A stretch of 15,440 bases of DNA from Caulobacteraceae bacterium. GTDB lineage: Bacteria; Pseudomonadota; Alphaproteobacteria; Caulobacterales; Caulobacteraceae. Below the pieces are notes generated by a model. That model saw only the letters and a list, made by a program, of their open reading frames with translations, was not told where the DNA came from and did not search any database. Where the stretch lies: contig CANJYY010000019.1 of NCBI GenBank assembly GCA_947479185.1, forward strand, positions 1 through 15,440. Reading direction: 5' to 3'. Positions 1 to 8,380 of this stretch are shown here, piece after piece (positions within the stretch are counted from its first letter, which is position 1; each line of letters opens with the position of its first letter). The position numbers were made by a program, and so were the translations under genes.

Positions 1-19
1 CGAGTATTTTGCCTCGACA

Positions 20-36
20 AGGTCTCCAATAGACCT
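20..36. repeat. Inverted repeat, possible operator
   Basis: Perfect 6-bp arms AGGTCT and AGACCT flank the 5-nt spacer CCAAT. The dyad sits between a weak -35-like TCGACA (14-19) and a weak -10-like TAAATC (36-41), so it would fill the spacer of a promoter reading right. There is no T-run after it, so a terminator is less likely. The upstream gene is outside the window, and the next gene start is about 230 bases away. The remaining leader (37-264) shows no coding pattern I trust. Confidence 0.3.
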
Positions 37-264
37 AAATCGGGTTGGTTAGCTCCAAATGGCGCCTTGTGCCGACTCTCTCCGCGCGGGCACGATTTCG
101 AAAGGGTTTGAATTCCAGCCGACGCCCGCAGGCGGTTTCGGCGTTTGGGTCCAGGCTATCCGGCGGCTGCTTCGGCACTGGCGAAGCATCGTGCCGGATA
201 CGGTCCCGGGCGCCACGTAGGTCGAACGGCGGTTGGTCCCGCGGAAGGAACGAGGTCGATCACC

Positions 265-735
265 GTGCCCACCTCCAAGGTCAGTCAGGATCACAAGGTC
301 GCCGTCGATCTCGCCCGCACACGGGCCTCGCGCGACTACTTCCTGCGTTGGGTCCAGCTGGTGTCCGAGACCTGGGACGGCGACATCCTGACGGGAATCA
401 TCTTTCTGACCATCGTCAACGAGAACACGCGCATGGTGCGGAAGATGGATATCAATCCGTCGGCCTTCTCGTCCGGTTCCGACCTGCCGCCCGACGAGAT
501 GCGACTGCCCGTCAGCGTCTACGTCCTCTCCCGGGTCCTCAGCCTGTCCTACGAAACGACCCGCCGGCATGTCGCCAAGCTGATCGACCGCGACCTGTGC
601 ATCCGTGTCGGCGGACGCGGCGGGCTCGTGGTGCCGCGCGCGGTGCTGGCCGGTGACGCGTCGGCGGCCATGGTGGCCCGCAACCTCGACAATCTCGATG
701 AGTTTCTGTCCGCGCTGGATCGTATCGGCCGCTGA
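265..735 (+). CDS. Small winged-helix DNA-binding-like protein, function unknown
   Basis: Predicted 156 aa. I chose the GTG start at 265 because GGAAGGA (243-249) and GAGG (252-255) lie upstream; the longer in-frame reading from a TTG at 145 gives low-complexity sequence with no sign of selection. The N-terminal half (residues 20-55) looks helical and hydrophobic (YFLRWVQLV, ILTGIIFLTIVNENT). Residues 82-112 look like a helix-turn-helix (VLSRVLSLSYETTRRHVAKL) and residues 112-124 like a wing (CIRVGGRGGLVVP), the arrangement of MarR/Crp-type winged helices. There is no ligand or receiver domain. It lies just upstream of the che operon on the same strand, so it could regulate that operon, but a hairpin and about 300 bases separate them. 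I do not recognise a named family. The DNA-binding assignment is inferred from pattern only. Confidence 0.72.
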   Translation: MPTSKVSQDHKVAVDLARTRASRDYFLRWVQLVSETWDGDILTGIIFLTIVNENTRMVRKMDINPSAFSSGSDLPPDEMRLPVSVYVLSRVLSLSYETTRRHVAKLIDRDLCIRVGGRGGLVVPRAVLAGDASAAMVARNLDNLDEFLSALDRIGR

Positions 736-747
736 CCGCATCGGTCG

Positions 748-773
748 CTTCCGCCTCGCGGCGGGGGCGGAAG
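748..773 (+). terminator. Hairpin after the winged-helix gene, probable terminator
   Basis: CTTCCGCC (748-755) pairs perfectly with GGCGGAAG (766-773); a G-U and a C-G pair can extend the stem inward to leave a 6-nt loop. It starts 12 bases after the stop codon at 733-735. No U-tract follows (the next bases are GGCCGCC), so it is at best a weak intrinsic terminator. Confidence 0.45.
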
Positions 774-837
774 GGCCGCCTGTGCGGGCGCCCATGACGC
801 CGCGACAAGCCGCCCCACCCCAAAATGAGCATACCCT

Positions 838-850
838 GCACAGGCTGTGC
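838..850. promoter_or_regulatory. 13-bp palindrome, candidate operator
   Basis: GCACAG and CTGTGC form perfect 6-bp arms around a single central G. It lies about 190 bases upstream of the receptor start and is the first of three dyads in this gap. The binding protein is unknown. Confidence 0.3.
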
Positions 851-866
851 CATCCGGTAAGCTTTG

Positions 867-887
867 TTTGGAAATCAGTGTTCCAAA
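867..887. promoter_or_regulatory. Inverted repeat TTTGGAA-N7-TTCCAAA, candidate operator
   Basis: Perfect 7-bp arms (867-873 and 881-887) are separated by seven bases (ATCAGTG). The arms are AT-rich for this genome. A 21-bp dyad with half-sites 14 bp apart centre to centre suits a dimeric regulator. It does not match the sigma-54 consensus or the alphaproteobacterial LexA site (GTTC-N7-GTTC). Confidence 0.4.
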
Positions 888-890
888 ACG

Positions 891-920
891 GTTCATCGGA
901 CCGGTCTCCGACGTGTGAAC
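891..920. promoter_or_regulatory. Interrupted dyad or stem-loop upstream of the che operon
   Basis: GTTCATCGGA (891-900) can pair with TCCGA (907-911) and then TGAAC (916-920), giving a 10-bp stem with a 6-nt loop (CCGGTC) and a 4-nt bulge (CGTG, 912-915). It could be an operator in DNA, or a leader stem-loop in RNA if transcription starts upstream of it. Confidence 0.3.
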
Positions 921-948
921 TCCAACTCTGATCTCCACCCTGGTCCCC

Positions 949-956
949 GTGGTTAA
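949..956 (-). promoter_or_regulatory. Possible CtrA half-site
   Basis: On the minus strand the bases read TTAACCAC, one mismatch from the CtrA half-site TTAACCAT known from Caulobacter. It lies about 85 bases before the receptor start. A full TTAA-N7-TTAA site is not present (the nearest pairing is TTAA-N8-GTAA at 953-968), so this is weak. Cell-cycle control of che genes would be plausible in a Caulobacterales host. Confidence 0.22.
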
Positions 957-1023
957 GAGAAAGGGTAAATGAAGACGGGCCGCCGATTGGAGGCGCGATC
1001 GACGCAACCAGCGCGACGCGACC

Positions 1024-1030
1024 AGGGAGG
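1024..1030 (+). promoter_or_regulatory. Ribosome binding site fixing the receptor start
   Basis: AGGGAGG lies 10 bases before the ATG at 1041. A longer in-frame reading from 969 has no comparable site and adds 24 basic residues unlike a globin N-terminus, so 1041 is preferred. Confidence 0.7.
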
Positions 1031-1040
1031 TTGGGCTACC

Positions 1041-2762
1041 ATGGCGAACGATTACGCGCTCAGAGAGCGACTGGATTTCGTGAAGCTCGACACCTCGGCG
1101 CGAGACTCGCTGCGCTCGCTACAGCCTCTCATACGTAAGGAAATCCGGGCGGGGCTCGACGCCTTCTACGCCCAGGTGCGCAATTTTCCGGAACCCCGGA
1201 AGTTCTTCTCCAGCGACAGCCACATCTCGAGCGCCGCCGACCGGCAGCAGCAGCACTGGGACATCATCGCCGCGGCCGAGTTCGGCGAGTCCTATGTCAA
1301 CGGCGTGCGGGCCATCGGCCAGGTGCATGCCCGCATCGGGCTGGAGCCCCGCTGGTATATCGGCGGCTATGCGCTGCTCAGCGAACACCTGATCAAGGCC
1401 GTCATCAAGGACGCCTGGCCCAAGGGGTTCCACCTGGGCAAGCAGACGTCGGCCGACGAAGCCGGACAGCTGGTCTCCAGCCTGGTCAAGGCCGTGCTGA
1501 TCGACATGGACTTCGCCATCTCGATCTACATCGAGACGCTCGAGGCCCGCCGCCAGGAAGAAGAGACTATCAGAGTCAAGGCTGAGCAGGAGCAGGCCTC
1601 GCTGGTCGCGGCGCTCACCGCCGCGGTAGCGACGCTGGCCAGCGGCGACCTGACGGGGCGCCTCGACGCCGAGGTCTCGCCCCAGTTCCAGGCTCTCAAG
1701 GACAACTACAACGTCGCGGTCAACATCCTGCATCAGACGCTGCAGTCCGTGGCCGCGTCGACGGACGGCATCCGTAGCGGAACGGACGAAATAGCCCTGG
1801 CGTCGGACGACCTCTCGCGCCGCACGGAGCAGCAGGCCGCCAGCCTTGAAGAGACCGCCGCCGCGCTGGACCAGCTGACCGCGACGGTGCGCAAGTCCGC
1901 CGACGGCGCCAAGCTGGCCTCCAATCTGGTCACCAGGGCGCGGGGCGAGGCGGAACATTCCGGCGTCGTCGTGCGAGACGCCGTCTCCGCGATGGGCCAG
2001 ATCGAGAATTCGTCGAACCAGATCGCCCAGATCATCGGCGTGATCGACGAGATCGCCTTCCAGACCAACCTTCTGGCTCTGAACGCCGGGGTCGAGGCCG
2101 CCCGGGCCGGCGACGCCGGACGTGGCTTCGCGGTTGTCGCCCAGGAAGTCCGCGCCCTTGCGCAACGCTCCGCCGAGGCGGCCAAGGAGATCAAGGCGCT
2201 GATCTCGGCCAGCTCCAGCCAGGTCGGCGAAGGCGTCAAGCTGGTCGGTGAAACCGGCCAGGCGCTGGGCCGTATCGTCGAGCGGGTCGGCGAGATCGAC
2301 TCGCTCGTCTCGGAAATCGCCGCCTCTTCGGCGGAACAGGCCACGGGCCTCAACGAGGTCAACACCGCCGTCAACCAGATGGACCAGGTGACCCAGCAAA
2401 ACGCCGCCATGGTGGAAGAAGCCACGGCCGCTACGCATTCCCTGAAGGCTGAAACCGCGGAGCTGTCGCGGCTGATCGGCCAGTTCACCATCGGCGCCGA
2501 GAGCAGCTGGCAGGCTACGTCGTCGGCCCCCTACAGGCCGACCCCGCCCGCGACGGCTCGCGCCCCTGCGCCAGCCCCTGTCCGCGCGGCCGCGCCCGAG
2601 CCCCGGCCTTCACCGGTCGCCGTCGTGCCGCGCTCGACCACCACCGCGGCGCCCAAGCCGGCTGTGCTGGCCGCACGACAGAGACTCGACGCCTTCCTGT
2701 CGACGCCGTCGAACGGATCCACCGCGCTCAAGGCCGACACCGAAGGCTGGGAGGAATTCTGA
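1041..2762 (+). CDS. mcpA: Soluble globin-coupled chemoreceptor (methyl-accepting chemotaxis protein)
   Basis: 573 aa. Residues 1-170 are a protoglobin sensor domain: the segment around H96 ([18 protein letters not shown]) matches the HemAT-type proximal-histidine helix, and Y43 in AFY is the likely distal tyrosine. A HAMP-like stretch follows (about 187-238). The signalling hairpin centres on 331-388, with the near-invariant [14 protein letters not shown] tip sequence. Methylation-type Glu pairs occur at about 270-271 (SLEETAA) and 459-460 (MVEEATAA). A Pro/Ala-rich linker (about 495-545) leads to the C-terminal GWEEF, which fits the CheR/CheB tether pentapeptide (NWETF in E. coli). There is no transmembrane segment, so the receptor should be cytosolic. 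It probably senses O2 or another heme ligand. It opens the che operon and its TGA overlaps the next ATG. The name mcpA is given by position; from memory the Caulobacter McpA is membrane-bound, so orthology is uncertain. Confidence 0.92.
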   Translation: MANDYALRERLDFVKLDTSARDSLRSLQPLIRKEIRAGLDAFYAQVRNFPEPRKFFSSDSHISSAADRQQQHWDIIAAAEFGESYVNGVRAIGQVHARIGLEPRWYIGGYALLSEHLIKAVIKDAWPKGFHLGKQTSADEAGQLVSSLVKAVLIDMDFAISIYIETLEARRQEEETIRVKAEQEQASLVAALTAAVATLASGDLTGRLDAEVSPQFQALKDNYNVAVNILHQTLQSVAASTDGIRSGTDEIALASDDLSRRTEQQAASLEETAAALDQLTATVRKSADGAKLASNLVTRARGEAEHSGVVVRDAVSAMGQIENSSNQIAQIIGVIDEIAFQTNLLALNAGVEAARAGDAGRGFAVVAQEVRALAQRSAEAAKEIKALISASSSQVGEGVKLVGETGQALGRIVERVGEIDSLVSEIAASSAEQATGLNEVNTAVNQMDQVTQQNAAMVEEATAATHSLKAETAELSRLIGQFTIGAESSWQATSSAPYRPTPPATARAPAPAPVRAAAPEPRPSPVAVVPRSTTTAAPKPAVLAARQRLDAFLSTPSNGSTALKADTEGWEEF

Positions 2763-3049
2763 TGGGGCCAACGATCATCACCCTGCCGCAACAGCTTGAC
2801 GGAGCCACGGCCGCGGCGCTGCGGGCTTCGCTGCTCGCCGCGCGCGGCGGTCCCGTCGCGCTCGACGGCTCCGGCGTCACCCGCTTCGGCGCCCTGGGCC
2901 TGCAGGTCCTGCTCGCCGCCGCCCGGACCTGGTCCGAGGACACCTTCGCCTTCGAACTTTCCGACCCTTCACCCGCCCTTGAACAGGGCTTGAGGCAGCT
3001 GGGCGCGACTCCCGCCCTGACCGCCGCCGACGGAGCTGCAACGCAATGA
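2762..3049 (+). CDS. Stand-alone STAS-domain chemotaxis protein (CheX/CheS position)
   Basis: 95 aa, all one STAS domain. The core is D35-x-S37-x-V39 followed by R41-F-G-A-L-G-L-Q-V-L50. In anti-anti-sigma factors of the SpoIIAA type the equivalent loop is DSSG with a phosphorylatable Ser; here it reads GALG (43-46), so phospho-control by that route is lost. Position and length match what I remember of Sinorhizobium CheS (about 97 aa, between receptor gene and cheY1), which binds CheA and favours phosphotransfer to the sink CheY1. In Caulobacter the gene here is called cheX, not to be confused with the unrelated CheX phosphatase. Start and stop overlap both neighbours (TGATG and ATGA), suggesting tight translational coupling. 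The function is inferred from position. Confidence 0.82.
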   Translation: MGPTIITLPQQLDGATAAALRASLLAARGGPVALDGSGVTRFGALGLQVLLAAARTWSEDTFAFELSDPSPALEQGLRQLGATPALTAADGAATQ

Positions 3050-3411
3050 CTCAAACCGTCCTTACGGTCGACGATTCCCGCACCATGCGCGACATGCTGC
3101 GTCTGGCGCTGGTGACGGCCGGCTTCCGCGTCATCGAGGCCATCGATGGCGTCGATGGGCTGCAGGTGCTGGCCGGCGAGACTCCGGACGTCATCATCAC
3201 CGACATCAACATGCCCAACCTCGATGGCTTCGGCTTCATCGAGGCCGTGCGCAGCGACGCGGCCTGGAAGGGCACGCCGATCCTGGTTCTGACGACGGAA
3301 AGCGATCCGGAAAAGAAGATGCGGGCGCGCGAGGCCGGGGCGACGGGCTGGATCGTCAAGCCCTTCAGTCCCGACAAGCTGGTAAGCGCGATCCGGCGCG
3401 TGGCCGCCTAG
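3046..3411 (+). CDS. cheY1: Single-domain response regulator CheY1
   Basis: 121 aa receiver domain with no output domain. The acidic pair is D9/D10, the phospho-acceptor D53 (ITDINMPNLDG), the switch threonine T83 or T84 and the conserved lysine K105 (IVKPF). The residue three before the lysine, normally Tyr or Phe in motor-binding CheYs, is W102. By analogy with two-CheY alphaproteobacterial systems this copy may act as a phosphate sink rather than the motor ligand, with the upstream STAS protein as helper. The ATG overlaps the preceding stop by four bases. Confidence 0.93.
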   Translation: MTQTVLTVDDSRTMRDMLRLALVTAGFRVIEAIDGVDGLQVLAGETPDVIITDINMPNLDGFGFIEAVRSDAAWKGTPILVLTTESDPEKKMRAREAGATGWIVKPFSPDKLVSAIRRVAA

Positions 3412-3423
3412 GGGGCATTGGAC

Positions 3424-5619
3424 GTGGACGAGATGGAAGCCATCAAGGCGACCTTCTTCCAGGAGTGCGAGGAACTCCTCGCGGATCTGGAGAACGGTCT
3501 GCTGGCCCTGCAGGACGGCACGCCTGGCGAAGACACGGTCAACGCCGTGTTCCGCGCCGTGCACTCGATCAAGGGCGGCGCCGGCGCCTTCGGGTTTGAG
3601 GCCCTGGTGCGCTTCTCGCACGTCTTCGAGACGCTGATGGACGACGTCCGGTCGGCGAAAATCGCCCAGACGCCGCCACTGATGTCCGCTCTGCTGCGGG
3701 CCGCCGACATCCTGGCCGACCTGGTCGAGGCCGCGCGCAGCGGCGGTGAGGGGGAGGACCCCCGGACCCACGAGATGGCCGCGGAGCTGGAGCAGCTGAT
3801 CGCGGGCAAGGGCGCCGTCGCACCCGTCGCGGTCGCCGCGCCGGTCCCCACCGAATCGAACGACCCGGACTTCGGCTTCCAGCCGCTGGCCGCTATGGTT
3901 TTCGAGGATGCGCCCCCCCCGCCGGCCGAGACGGTCTGGTCCATCACCTTCAGCCCCCGCACCTCGCTCTACGCCAACGCCAATGAGCCCGCGCTCCTGC
4001 TGCGCGAACTGGGACGGCTGGGCGCGATGACGGTGTCGCTCGACGATTCCGCCCTGCCGGATCTGGAGTCGCTGGACGTCGACGGATCCTGGCTGACCTG
4101 GCGCATCAGCCTGACGACGGATCGCGACGAGGCCGCTATCCGGGACGTCTTCGAATTCGTCGACGGCGACTGCGACCTGACGCTCTCCGCCGGGACGGAA
4201 GACGCGGAGCCGGCCTTTGACGTTTCGGCCCTGCTCGCGGCGATTCAGTCCGAACCCGTCGTGGTGTCGGCGCCCGACCCGGAACCGGAGCCCGCTCCGG
4301 TCGTCGCGCCGCCGGTTGTCAGCGCCGTCGCGCCGCCTGCCGCTCCGGCCCAGCCCTCGACTCCGGCGGCCCCGCCGGCCGACCGCGGCGACACGCACGG
4401 CTTCGCGCCGCAAGCCACCATCCGTGTCGATCCCGAGCGCATCGACCGGCTGATCGATCTGGTCGGCGAACTGGTGATCAACCAGGCCATGCTGGCGCAG
4501 CGCGTGTCTGAATGCGGCCTGCCGCCGTCCAGCGCGGTGTCGGTCGGGCTCGACGATCTGGAGCAGCTGACCCGGGAAATCCAGGAAAGCGTCATGGCCA
4601 TCCGGGCCCAGCCCGTGAAGTCGGTGTTCCAGCGCATGCCGCGTCTGGTCCGCGAGACGGCCACCATGACCGGCAAGCAGGTTCGCCTGACCACGGACGG
4701 TGAAAACACCGAGGTCGACAAGACGGTCATCGAACGGCTCGCCGATCCGATCACCCACATGATCCGCAACGCCATCGACCACGGCCTGGAAATGCCGGAA
4801 GCGCGGGTCGCCGCGGGCAAGCCGGCCGAAGGCCACGTGCGGCTCGCGGCCCTGCATCGCGGCGGCCGGATCGTCATCGAGGTCAGCGACGACGGCGCCG
4901 GCATCAACCGCAAGCGCGTGCTGGCCATCGCCATGCAGAAGGAGCTGGTCTCCCCTGACGCCCAGTTGACCGACGAGGAGATCGACAACCTGATCTTCCT
5001 TCCCGGCTTCTCGACAGCCGACAAGGTGTCCGACGTGTCCGGCCGCGGCGTCGGCATGGACGTGGTCCGCCGCAGCATCCAGGCGCTCGGCGGCCGCATC
5101 TCGATCACCTCGCGACCGGGCGAAGGCTCGACCTTCACCCTCAGCCTGCCGCTGACCCTCGCGGTGCTCGACGGGATGGTCGTCGACGTCGCCGGGCACA
5201 CGCTGGTGGTGCCGCTCACGGCGATCGTCGAGAGCCTCCGGCCGAGGCCCGAGGATGTCCGCAGGCTCGGGCCGACGGGCATGGTGCTGGCGGTGCGCGA
5301 TGACCACGTGCCGCTGATCGACATCGGCTGCGTGCTTGGCTTCCGGACCACGCCGCCGGCGCCGCATGAGCGGGTCGTGCTGTTGATCGAAACCGAGGAT
5401 GGCGCACGCGCCGCCCTCGTCGCTGACGCCATCCAGGGCCAGCGCCAGGTTGTCATCAAGAGCCTGGAAGCCAACTACCGGCAGGTGCCGGGCATCGCCG
5501 CCGCGACCATCCTCGGCGACGGTCGCGTGGCCCTGATCCTGGACGTCGACGCTGTCGTCTCCATGCGTCGACGCGATGCCGGCCGGCCGCTCGATCCCAC
5601 CCTTATCGCCGCGGAGTGA
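3424..5619 (+). CDS. cheA: Chemotaxis histidine kinase CheA
   Basis: 731 aa from a GTG start. GTG 3424 gives MDEMEAIK and has GGGGG (3411-3415) at 8 bases; an in-frame TTG at 3418 is too close to that site. Domains in order: P1/HPt with H47 in [12 protein letters not shown]; a P2-like CheY-docking domain (about 172-260); Pro/Ala linker (280-328); P3 dimerisation helices (about 334-395); P4 ATPase with N-box [12 protein letters not shown] (445-456), G1 DDGAGI (489-494), F-box FLPGFST (525-531) and G2 GRGVGMDVV (540-548); P5 CheW-like domain (about 582-715). All catalytic motifs are intact. It phosphorylates the CheYs and CheB in the cytosolic receptor array. Confidence 0.96.
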   Translation: MDEMEAIKATFFQECEELLADLENGLLALQDGTPGEDTVNAVFRAVHSIKGGAGAFGFEALVRFSHVFETLMDDVRSAKIAQTPPLMSALLRAADILADLVEAARSGGEGEDPRTHEMAAELEQLIAGKGAVAPVAVAAPVPTESNDPDFGFQPLAAMVFEDAPPPPAETVWSITFSPRTSLYANANEPALLLRELGRLGAMTVSLDDSALPDLESLDVDGSWLTWRISLTTDRDEAAIRDVFEFVDGDCDLTLSAGTEDAEPAFDVSALLAAIQSEPVVVSAPDPEPEPAPVVAPPVVSAVAPPAAPAQPSTPAAPPADRGDTHGFAPQATIRVDPERIDRLIDLVGELVINQAMLAQRVSECGLPPSSAVSVGLDDLEQLTREIQESVMAIRAQPVKSVFQRMPRLVRETATMTGKQVRLTTDGENTEVDKTVIERLADPITHMIRNAIDHGLEMPEARVAAGKPAEGHVRLAALHRGGRIVIEVSDDGAGINRKRVLAIAMQKELVSPDAQLTDEEIDNLIFLPGFSTADKVSDVSGRGVGMDVVRRSIQALGGRISITSRPGEGSTFTLSLPLTLAVLDGMVVDVAGHTLVVPLTAIVESLRPRPEDVRRLGPTGMVLAVRDDHVPLIDIGCVLGFRTTPPAPHERVVLLIETEDGARAALVADAIQGQRQVVIKSLEANYRQVPGIAAATILGDGRVALILDVDAVVSMRRRDAGRPLDPTLIAAE

Positions 5620-5624
5620 CCGCC

Positions 5625-6092
5625 ATGACCGACCTCGTCGCCCAGACCAGCCATGACCAGATCGAACTGGTCTCCTTCCGCATCGGCGAGCAGGAATTCT
5701 GTGTGGACATCATGGCCGTGCGCGAAATCCGCGGCTGGGCGCCCGCCACGCCGCTGCCGCAGACGCCGCCCTACATGCGCGGCGTGATCAATCTGCGGGG
5801 CGCGGTGCTGCCGATCCTCGACCTGGCGGTTCGCCTCGAACTGCCCGCGACCGAGCCTTCGGCCCGCAGCGTGATCATTGTGATCGCCGCCGACAATCGC
5901 CTGGTCGGCCTGCTGGTCGACGCGGTGTCCGACATTCTCAGCGTGTCGCGCGCGGCGATCCAGCCGACGCCGGATGTGGCCTGTGACCGCGTGCGCAGCT
6001 TCGTCCGTGGTCTGATGTCGATTGACGGCCGGATGATCAGCCAGATCGCCGTCGACCGCATCCTGCCGGACGTCGAGGCCATCGCCGCATGA
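5625..6092 (+). CDS. cheW: Chemotaxis coupling protein CheW
   Basis: 155 aa, a single SH3-like CheW domain that links receptors to the CheA P5 domain. The conserved segment [18 protein letters not shown] (50-67) contains the arginine (R58) typical of CheW receptor contacts. I chose ATG 5625 because GGAG (5613-5616) is 8 bases upstream; an in-frame GTG at 5616 would overlap the cheA stop but has no site of its own. The stop overlaps the cheR start (ATGA). Confidence 0.95.
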   Translation: MTDLVAQTSHDQIELVSFRIGEQEFCVDIMAVREIRGWAPATPLPQTPPYMRGVINLRGAVLPILDLAVRLELPATEPSARSVIIVIAADNRLVGLLVDAVSDILSVSRAAIQPTPDVACDRVRSFVRGLMSIDGRMISQIAVDRILPDVEAIAA

Positions 6093-6964
6093 GCGCCGCC
6101 GCCGCACGCGCGGACCGCAACGAGGTTCTGGTCACGGGGGAGTTTCCGTTCACCCAGGCCGACTTCCGGACGGTCGCCGCCCTGCTTCACGGCATGGCCG
6201 GCATCACCCTGCCCGACAGCAAGGCGACGCTGGTCTACTCGCGTCTGGCGAAGCGGCTGCGCGCCCTGCACCTCGAGAGCTTCAGCGACTACTGCGATCT
6301 GGTCGCCAGCGATCGGGGCGCGGACGAAAAGCAGGCCATGCTGGCGGCCCTCACGACGAATGTGACGCGGTTCTTCCGCGAGCCGCACCACTTCGACCAC
6401 CTGCGGACCCATGTGATTGAACCGCTGGCCGCCGCGGCGCGCAACGGCCGTCGCATCCGCATCTGGTCTGCCGGCTGCTCGACGGGCCAGGAGCCCTACA
6501 CCATCGCCCTGACCCTGCTCGACGTGCTGCCGGAAGCCCCGCAGCTCGACGTGAAGATCCTCGCCACCGACATCGATCCGAACGTGGTCGCCACGGCGCG
6601 CGAGGCGGTCTACGCGGACGACCTGATCGAAGGGGTCCCCCTTTCCCTGCGCACCCGCTGGCTCGACCGCCGCCCGGGCGGCGAATGGGCGGTCAAGGAC
6701 GCGGCGCGTGGCCTGGTCACCGCCAAGGTGCTCAATCTGATGGAGCCCTGGCCGATGAAGGGGCCGTTCGACGCCATCTTCTGCCGCAACGTGGTGATCT
6801 ATTTCGACGAACCCACCCAGGAACGCATGTGGAGCCGGTTCGCGCCGCTGCTGGCGCCCGGCGGCCGGCTCTATGTCGGTCACTCCGAGCGGGCCAGCTA
6901 TCCCGGTTCGATCCTCGGCACCGACGGCCTGACCACCTACAAGGTTCCGGGGACGCTGGCATGA
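6089..6964 (+). CDS. cheR: Chemoreceptor glutamate methyltransferase CheR
   Basis: 291 aa, normal length for CheR. The N-terminal helical domain (about 20-85) leads to NVTRFFR (91-97), then the S-adenosylmethionine site [15 protein letters not shown] (126-140), the ATDID acidic motif (159-163), [10 protein letters not shown] (231-240) and GHSE (264-267). It transfers methyl groups from SAM to receptor glutamates. It may be recruited by the WEEF tail of the receptor in this operon. The ATG overlaps the cheW stop; its own TGA overlaps the cheB ATG. Confidence 0.96.
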   Translation: MSAAAARADRNEVLVTGEFPFTQADFRTVAALLHGMAGITLPDSKATLVYSRLAKRLRALHLESFSDYCDLVASDRGADEKQAMLAALTTNVTRFFREPHHFDHLRTHVIEPLAAAARNGRRIRIWSAGCSTGQEPYTIALTLLDVLPEAPQLDVKILATDIDPNVVATAREAVYADDLIEGVPLSLRTRWLDRRPGGEWAVKDAARGLVTAKVLNLMEPWPMKGPFDAIFCRNVVIYFDEPTQERMWSRFAPLLAPGGRLYVGHSERASYPGSILGTDGLTTYKVPGTLA

Positions 6965-7989
6965 CCCCTGTTCGCGTCCTTGTCGTCGACGACTCCGCGA
7001 CCATGCGGGGGCTCATCGGCGCGACCCTGCGGCGGGACCCGGAGATCGAGGTCGTCGGCTTTGCCGCGGATCCTCACGAGGCGCGGGCGGCGATCAAGGC
7101 GCTGAATCCCGACGTCATCACGCTCGACATCGAGATGCCGAACATGAACGGCCTCGAGTTCCTCGAGAAGATCATGCGCCTGCGGCCGATGCCGGTGGTC
7201 ATGCTGTCGACCCTGACGCTGGCCGGCGCTGACGCGACCCTCCGGGCTCTCGAACTGGGCGCGGTCGACTGTATCGCCAAGCCGGCCGGCCCGGCCCAGG
7301 GCGCCGACGCCCTCGGCGAACTGGCGATGCGGGTCAAGGCCGCCGCAAGCGCGCGCGTCCGGCCCATCGGCCAGCCGGCGCCCACGCAGCCGCCGTCGCA
7401 AAGCTACCGGACCAACGGCGATGTCGTCGCCATCGGGTCGTCGACCGGCGGGGTCGAGGCCCTGCTCACGGTGATCTCGTCCTTCCCGAAAAACTGCCCC
7501 CCCACCGTCATCACACAGCACATGCCGTCGACCTTTACCCCCAGTTTCGCCGCGCGGCTCGACCGCTGCACAGAGGCCAACGTCGCGGAGGCCAGGGATG
7601 GCGCGCTGCTCGAGCCAGGCCATATCTGGCTGGCCCCCGGCGGCGCGACCCACCTCGAGGTGACTGGCTCCAGCACCCTGCGCTGTCGCCTGCGGCCTTC
7701 GGATCTGGTCAATGGCCATCGTCCGTCCGTCGACGTCCTGTTCGCGTCCGTGGCGGCCACGGCGGGCTCCAGGTCCGTGGGCGTGATCCTCACCGGCATG
7801 GGCAAGGACGGCGCGGCCGGCCTGCGCCAGATGCGCGACGCCGGCGCACGGACTCTGGGCCAGGACGCCGACAGCAGCGTCGTCTACGGCATGCCGCGCG
7901 TGGCGTGGGAAGTCGGCGCCGTCGAGCGCCAGTTGAGTCTCGGGCGCATCGGCGACGCGGTGCTCGATCTTTGCCGGGCGGGAGGCTGA
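6961..7989 (+). CDS. cheB: Chemoreceptor methylesterase/deamidase CheB
   Basis: 342 aa. N-terminal receiver with D10/D11, phospho-acceptor D56 ([11 protein letters not shown]) and K107; linker at about 128-152; C-terminal methylesterase domain with catalytic triad S161 (IGSSTGG), H187 (ITQHMP) and D283 (GMGKDGA). It removes receptor methyl groups once phosphorylated by CheA. The longer open frame starting at 6685 is only an extension through cheR in another frame; ATG 6961 gives the family-typical [11 protein letters not shown] and a four-base overlap with cheR. Confidence 0.96.
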   Translation: MTPVRVLVVDDSATMRGLIGATLRRDPEIEVVGFAADPHEARAAIKALNPDVITLDIEMPNMNGLEFLEKIMRLRPMPVVMLSTLTLAGADATLRALELGAVDCIAKPAGPAQGADALGELAMRVKAAASARVRPIGQPAPTQPPSQSYRTNGDVVAIGSSTGGVEALLTVISSFPKNCPPTVITQHMPSTFTPSFAARLDRCTEANVAEARDGALLEPGHIWLAPGGATHLEVTGSSTLRCRLRPSDLVNGHRPSVDVLFASVAATAGSRSVGVILTGMGKDGAAGLRQMRDAGARTLGQDADSSVVYGMPRVAWEVGAVERQLSLGRIGDAVLDLCRAGG

Positions 7990-7990
7990 C

Positions 7991-8380
7991 ATGCCGGCTG
8001 CATCCTCAATCAAGACCCTGGTCGTCGACGACCAGCTGACCATGCGCTCGCTCGTTCGCAACGGTCTGAACCAGCTCGGCATTACGCAGATCGAGGAAGC
8101 CGTCGACGGCGAGGACGCGTTCCGCAAGATCCTGCAGCGTCCGGTCAACCTCGTGATCTCGGACTTCAACATGCCCAAGCTCGACGGGTTGATGCTGCTC
8201 AGGGCGCTGCGGACGCACGAGCCGACCCGGCAGGTGGCCTTCATCATGCTCACCGGTCGCGCCGACAACGACCTCGTGCAGCGGGCGGCCCAGTTCGGGG
8301 TCAACAACTACCTCGTCAAGCCGTTCACGGTCGCGACCCTCAAGAGCAAGATCGAGCAGGTCTTCGGAGCGCTGACATGA
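7991..8380 (+). CDS. cheY2: Single-domain response regulator CheY2
   Basis: 129 aa receiver with D13/D14, phospho-acceptor D58 (ISDFNMPKLDG), T88, switch tyrosine Y107 and K110 (NNYLVKPF). It has the full set of canonical CheY residues, including the aromatic switch, so of the three CheYs here it is the best candidate for the FliM-binding motor output. GGAGG (7981-7985) sits 5 bases before the ATG, the strongest ribosome binding site inside the operon. The stop overlaps the cheD start (ATGA). Confidence 0.94.
   Translation: MPAASSIKTLVVDDQLTMRSLVRNGLNQLGITQIEEAVDGEDAFRKILQRPVNLVISDFNMPKLDGLMLLRALRTHEPTRQVAFIMLTGRADNDLVQRAAQFGVNNYLVKPFTVATLKSKIEQVFGALT

Noticed and set aside
825..860. Short reading MSIPCTGCAIR as a possible leader peptide before the che operon
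   Set aside because: Only 11 codons, no ribosome binding site, and no attenuator-like structure that depends on it.
867..887. Sigma-54 promoter or LexA box at the TTTGGAA dyad
   Set aside because: No GG-N10-GC core and no GTTC-N7-GTTC; it is only an inverted repeat.
1119..2438. Minus-strand open frame of 439 codons opposite the receptor
   Set aside because: Low-complexity shadow of the receptor coding strand; no ribosome binding site or motif.
2762..3049. STAS protein of the che operon as the missing MlaB of the nearby mla operon
   Set aside because: It is translationally coupled inside the che operon and sits at the conserved CheX/CheS position; proximity to mla is about 7 kb and on the other strand.
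2728..5367. Very long minus-strand open frame (879 codons) opposite cheA, cheY1 and the STAS gene
   Set aside because: It is a GC-rich codon-position shadow: the protein is Arg/His/Asp-rich with no domain, and the plus strand holds intact, motif-rich che genes.
6685..6960. N-terminal extension of CheB into cheR
   Set aside because: The extension is cheR read in another frame; the canonical CheB N-terminus begins at 6961.
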